Assembly: GCF_021032705.1 (NCBI RefSeq)
Contig: NZ_JAHVXI010000005.1
Coordinates: 62,001-126,000, forward strand
Direction of reading: 5' to 3'
DNA from: Psychroserpens luteolus
GTDB taxonomy: Bacteria; Bacteroidota; Bacteroidia; Flavobacteriales; Flavobacteriaceae
Length of the DNA: 64,000 nt
A model generated the notes under the pieces. It was not told where the DNA came from. It worked only from the letters and a program-made list of their open reading frames with translations, and ran no database searches. The position numbers and the translations under genes are program-made. Position 1 is the stretch's first letter; each line of letters starts with the position of its first letter. Positions 63,085 to 64,000 of this stretch are shown in pieces.

Positions 63085-63775
63085 TTTATATCATATTGCT
63101 GCGGCGATAGTTGGAGTTATATTTCCATTATATGCCATTTTGAACGGAAAGAAAGCAAGGCAACTGCTTATTGAAGATCCAAGTGCTAAAATTCTGGTCT
63201 TTCGTCAGACTGGTATCATTCTTATCATCTTGACAACTATATCTCTTTTGTCATTTCTGTTAAACAACAAAAGTCTAGATCTTATTGGATTAAATTTTAT
63301 CAATACACCGTTATGGGTTATTGGATTATTTGGACTATCATTTTTGATTTTATTTGTTCTTAAGTCTGTAAAACTAAATGAAACTACAGCAAAGAAATTT
63401 TATAAGACCAATAAGGAGATCTCTTTTTTGATGCCAAATACAACACCTGAACTTAACATCACTATTATTGTTTCATTTATAGCTGGTATTTGTGAAGAAA
63501 TTATATACCGAGGATTTCTATTTTGGTATTTGCACCAGTATATGTCATTAGTTCCTGCGATGATACTTGCCAATCTTCCTTTTGCTCTAGGTCACTTAAC
63601 TACTACTGGGAAGAAGAATACATTTGGAGCCTTTATTCTTGCATTTATTTTTTCTGGTGCTTACTTTTTAACCAACTCACTATGGCTCCCTATTTTACTT
63701 CATATTATCGTCGATTTATATGCGATGGTTTTTGCTTACAAATCGTATCAGATTCTAAATGCAGCCGATAATTAA
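63071..63775 (+). CDS. CPBP-family intramembrane metalloprotease
   Basis: 234 residues with about six to seven transmembrane helices. The active-site motif CEEIIYRGFLFWYL (EExxxR) is near residue 142, and the later FALGHL supplies the FxxxH-type motif. CPBP (Abi) proteases cleave within the membrane, often in peptide modification or regulation. It begins inside the end of the AraC gene. The substrate is unknown. Confidence 0.88.
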   Translation: MESTNLYHIAAAIVGVIFPLYAILNGKKARQLLIEDPSAKILVFRQTGIILIILTTISLLSFLLNNKSLDLIGLNFINTPLWVIGLFGLSFLILFVLKSVKLNETTAKKFYKTNKEISFLMPNTTPELNITIIVSFIAGICEEIIYRGFLFWYLHQYMSLVPAMILANLPFALGHLTTTGKKNTFGAFILAFIFSGAYFLTNSLWLPILLHIIVDLYAMVFAYKSYQILNAADN

Positions 63776-63784
63776 TTGTAGATA

Positions 63785-64000
63785 CTAGGAACGTGGTTTA
63801 GCCAATTGCCTATCGTACATCACAATACTTCCAGCCACAGATACATTAAGGCTTAATTGTGATTTAAATTTCACCAGGAAATGACTTTTCTCAATGGCCT
63901 TATGTGACAGTCCATGATCTTCGGCGCCTAACAAATATACGCAGCGTCTTGGATGATTAAAGGTTTCTAGATCTTTAGCTTCATCTGTAAGCTCTACACC
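63785..64000 (-). CDS. 3' end of a SpoU/TrmH-family RNA methyltransferase (5' part outside window)
   Basis: 71 residues are visible. YLLGAEDHGLS and SLNVSVAGSIVMYDR are the two SAM-binding motifs of the SPOUT knot. The TrmH family methylates 2'-OH of tRNA or rRNA. The stop is at 63785-63787, convergent with the CPBP gene 9 bases away. It cannot be resolved to a specific enzyme. Confidence 0.88.
   Translation of the reverse strand, partial: GVELTDEAKDLETFNHPRRCVYLLGAEDHGLSHKAIEKSHFLVKFKSQLSLNVSVAGSIVMYDRQLAKPRS

Overview
The window looks like chromosomal DNA of a member of the Flavobacteriaceae (phylum Bacteroidota), probably marine. The evidence is AT-rich sequence, several promoters of the Bacteroidota -33 TTTG / -7 TAnnTTTG type, proteins with type A and type B type IX secretion (T9SS) sorting domains, a CSLREA/beta-helix surface protein, an outer-membrane TonB-receptor-like barrel, and family orders typical of the group (PASTA-rluD-ddl-coaD, LemA-TPM, MarR-YceI). 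No rRNA, ordinary tRNA, CRISPR array or insertion sequence was seen. The one large RNA gene is the tmRNA.

Layout. 1-2100: end of a membrane protein, an EF-hand-like lipoprotein and an AlaDH/PNT-family dehydrogenase. 2100-6200 is the accessory part: a promoter and a candidate structured RNA lead into ssrA (tmRNA). The last 15 bases of ssrA are repeated 156 bases downstream, as expected after integration into a tmRNA gene. Two unrecognised, very AT-rich genes follow (3407-5303), then gene wreckage: a SnoaL-like 5' end joined to a frameshifted LytS-type kinase 3' end, plus a 50-codon ORF. 6240-15950: a cytosine deaminase of the yeast FCY1 type, a two-gene surface-protein unit (CSLREA beta-helix protein and a T9SS protein), a TPR/LuxR-HTH regulator, and PBP1A. 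The surface-protein unit and the regulator share an upstream set of 11-bp repeats spaced by whole helical turns, which suggests a small regulon.

16000-25050: redox and repair genes. These are msrB-msrA-glutaredoxin-like, an alpha/beta hydrolase, a nitroreductase, a DsbD with a duplicated N-terminal domain, two rhodaneses, two thioredoxin-fold proteins, and a MarR-YceI pair with a palindromic operator. 25080-31660: a complete trpEGDCFBA operon led by a promoter, an 18-codon leader peptide with three Trp codons, and a terminator with a visible competing pairing. This is ribosome-mediated attenuation. 31660-41750: trmL, a YitT protein, small exported proteins, a RhlE-type helicase, a methyltransferase, a uracil-DNA-glycosylase-superfamily protein, ribosomal protein THX, yaaA and a glycosyltransferase pair.

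41900-53350: a lipoprotein made largely of DDGYY repeats, rluD, a PASTA protein, ddl, a small frame-disrupted gene, coaD, a GSCFA protein, alaS, an M23 peptidase, a MerR regulator, LemA and three consecutive TPM-domain proteins. 53340-64000: an outer-membrane beta-barrel protein, an XRE/membrane-protein pair with a 12-bp inverted-repeat operator, a C-type-lectin T9SS type B protein, the GTPase genes der and era flanking an unknown membrane protein, an AraC regulator overlapping a CPBP protease, and the 3' end of a SpoU methyltransferase.

The least explained parts are the tmRNA-linked two-gene cassette, the RNA candidate in front of ssrA, the helically phased operator, and the DDGYY lipoprotein. 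All functions are inferred from sequence features read by eye. No database search was run.
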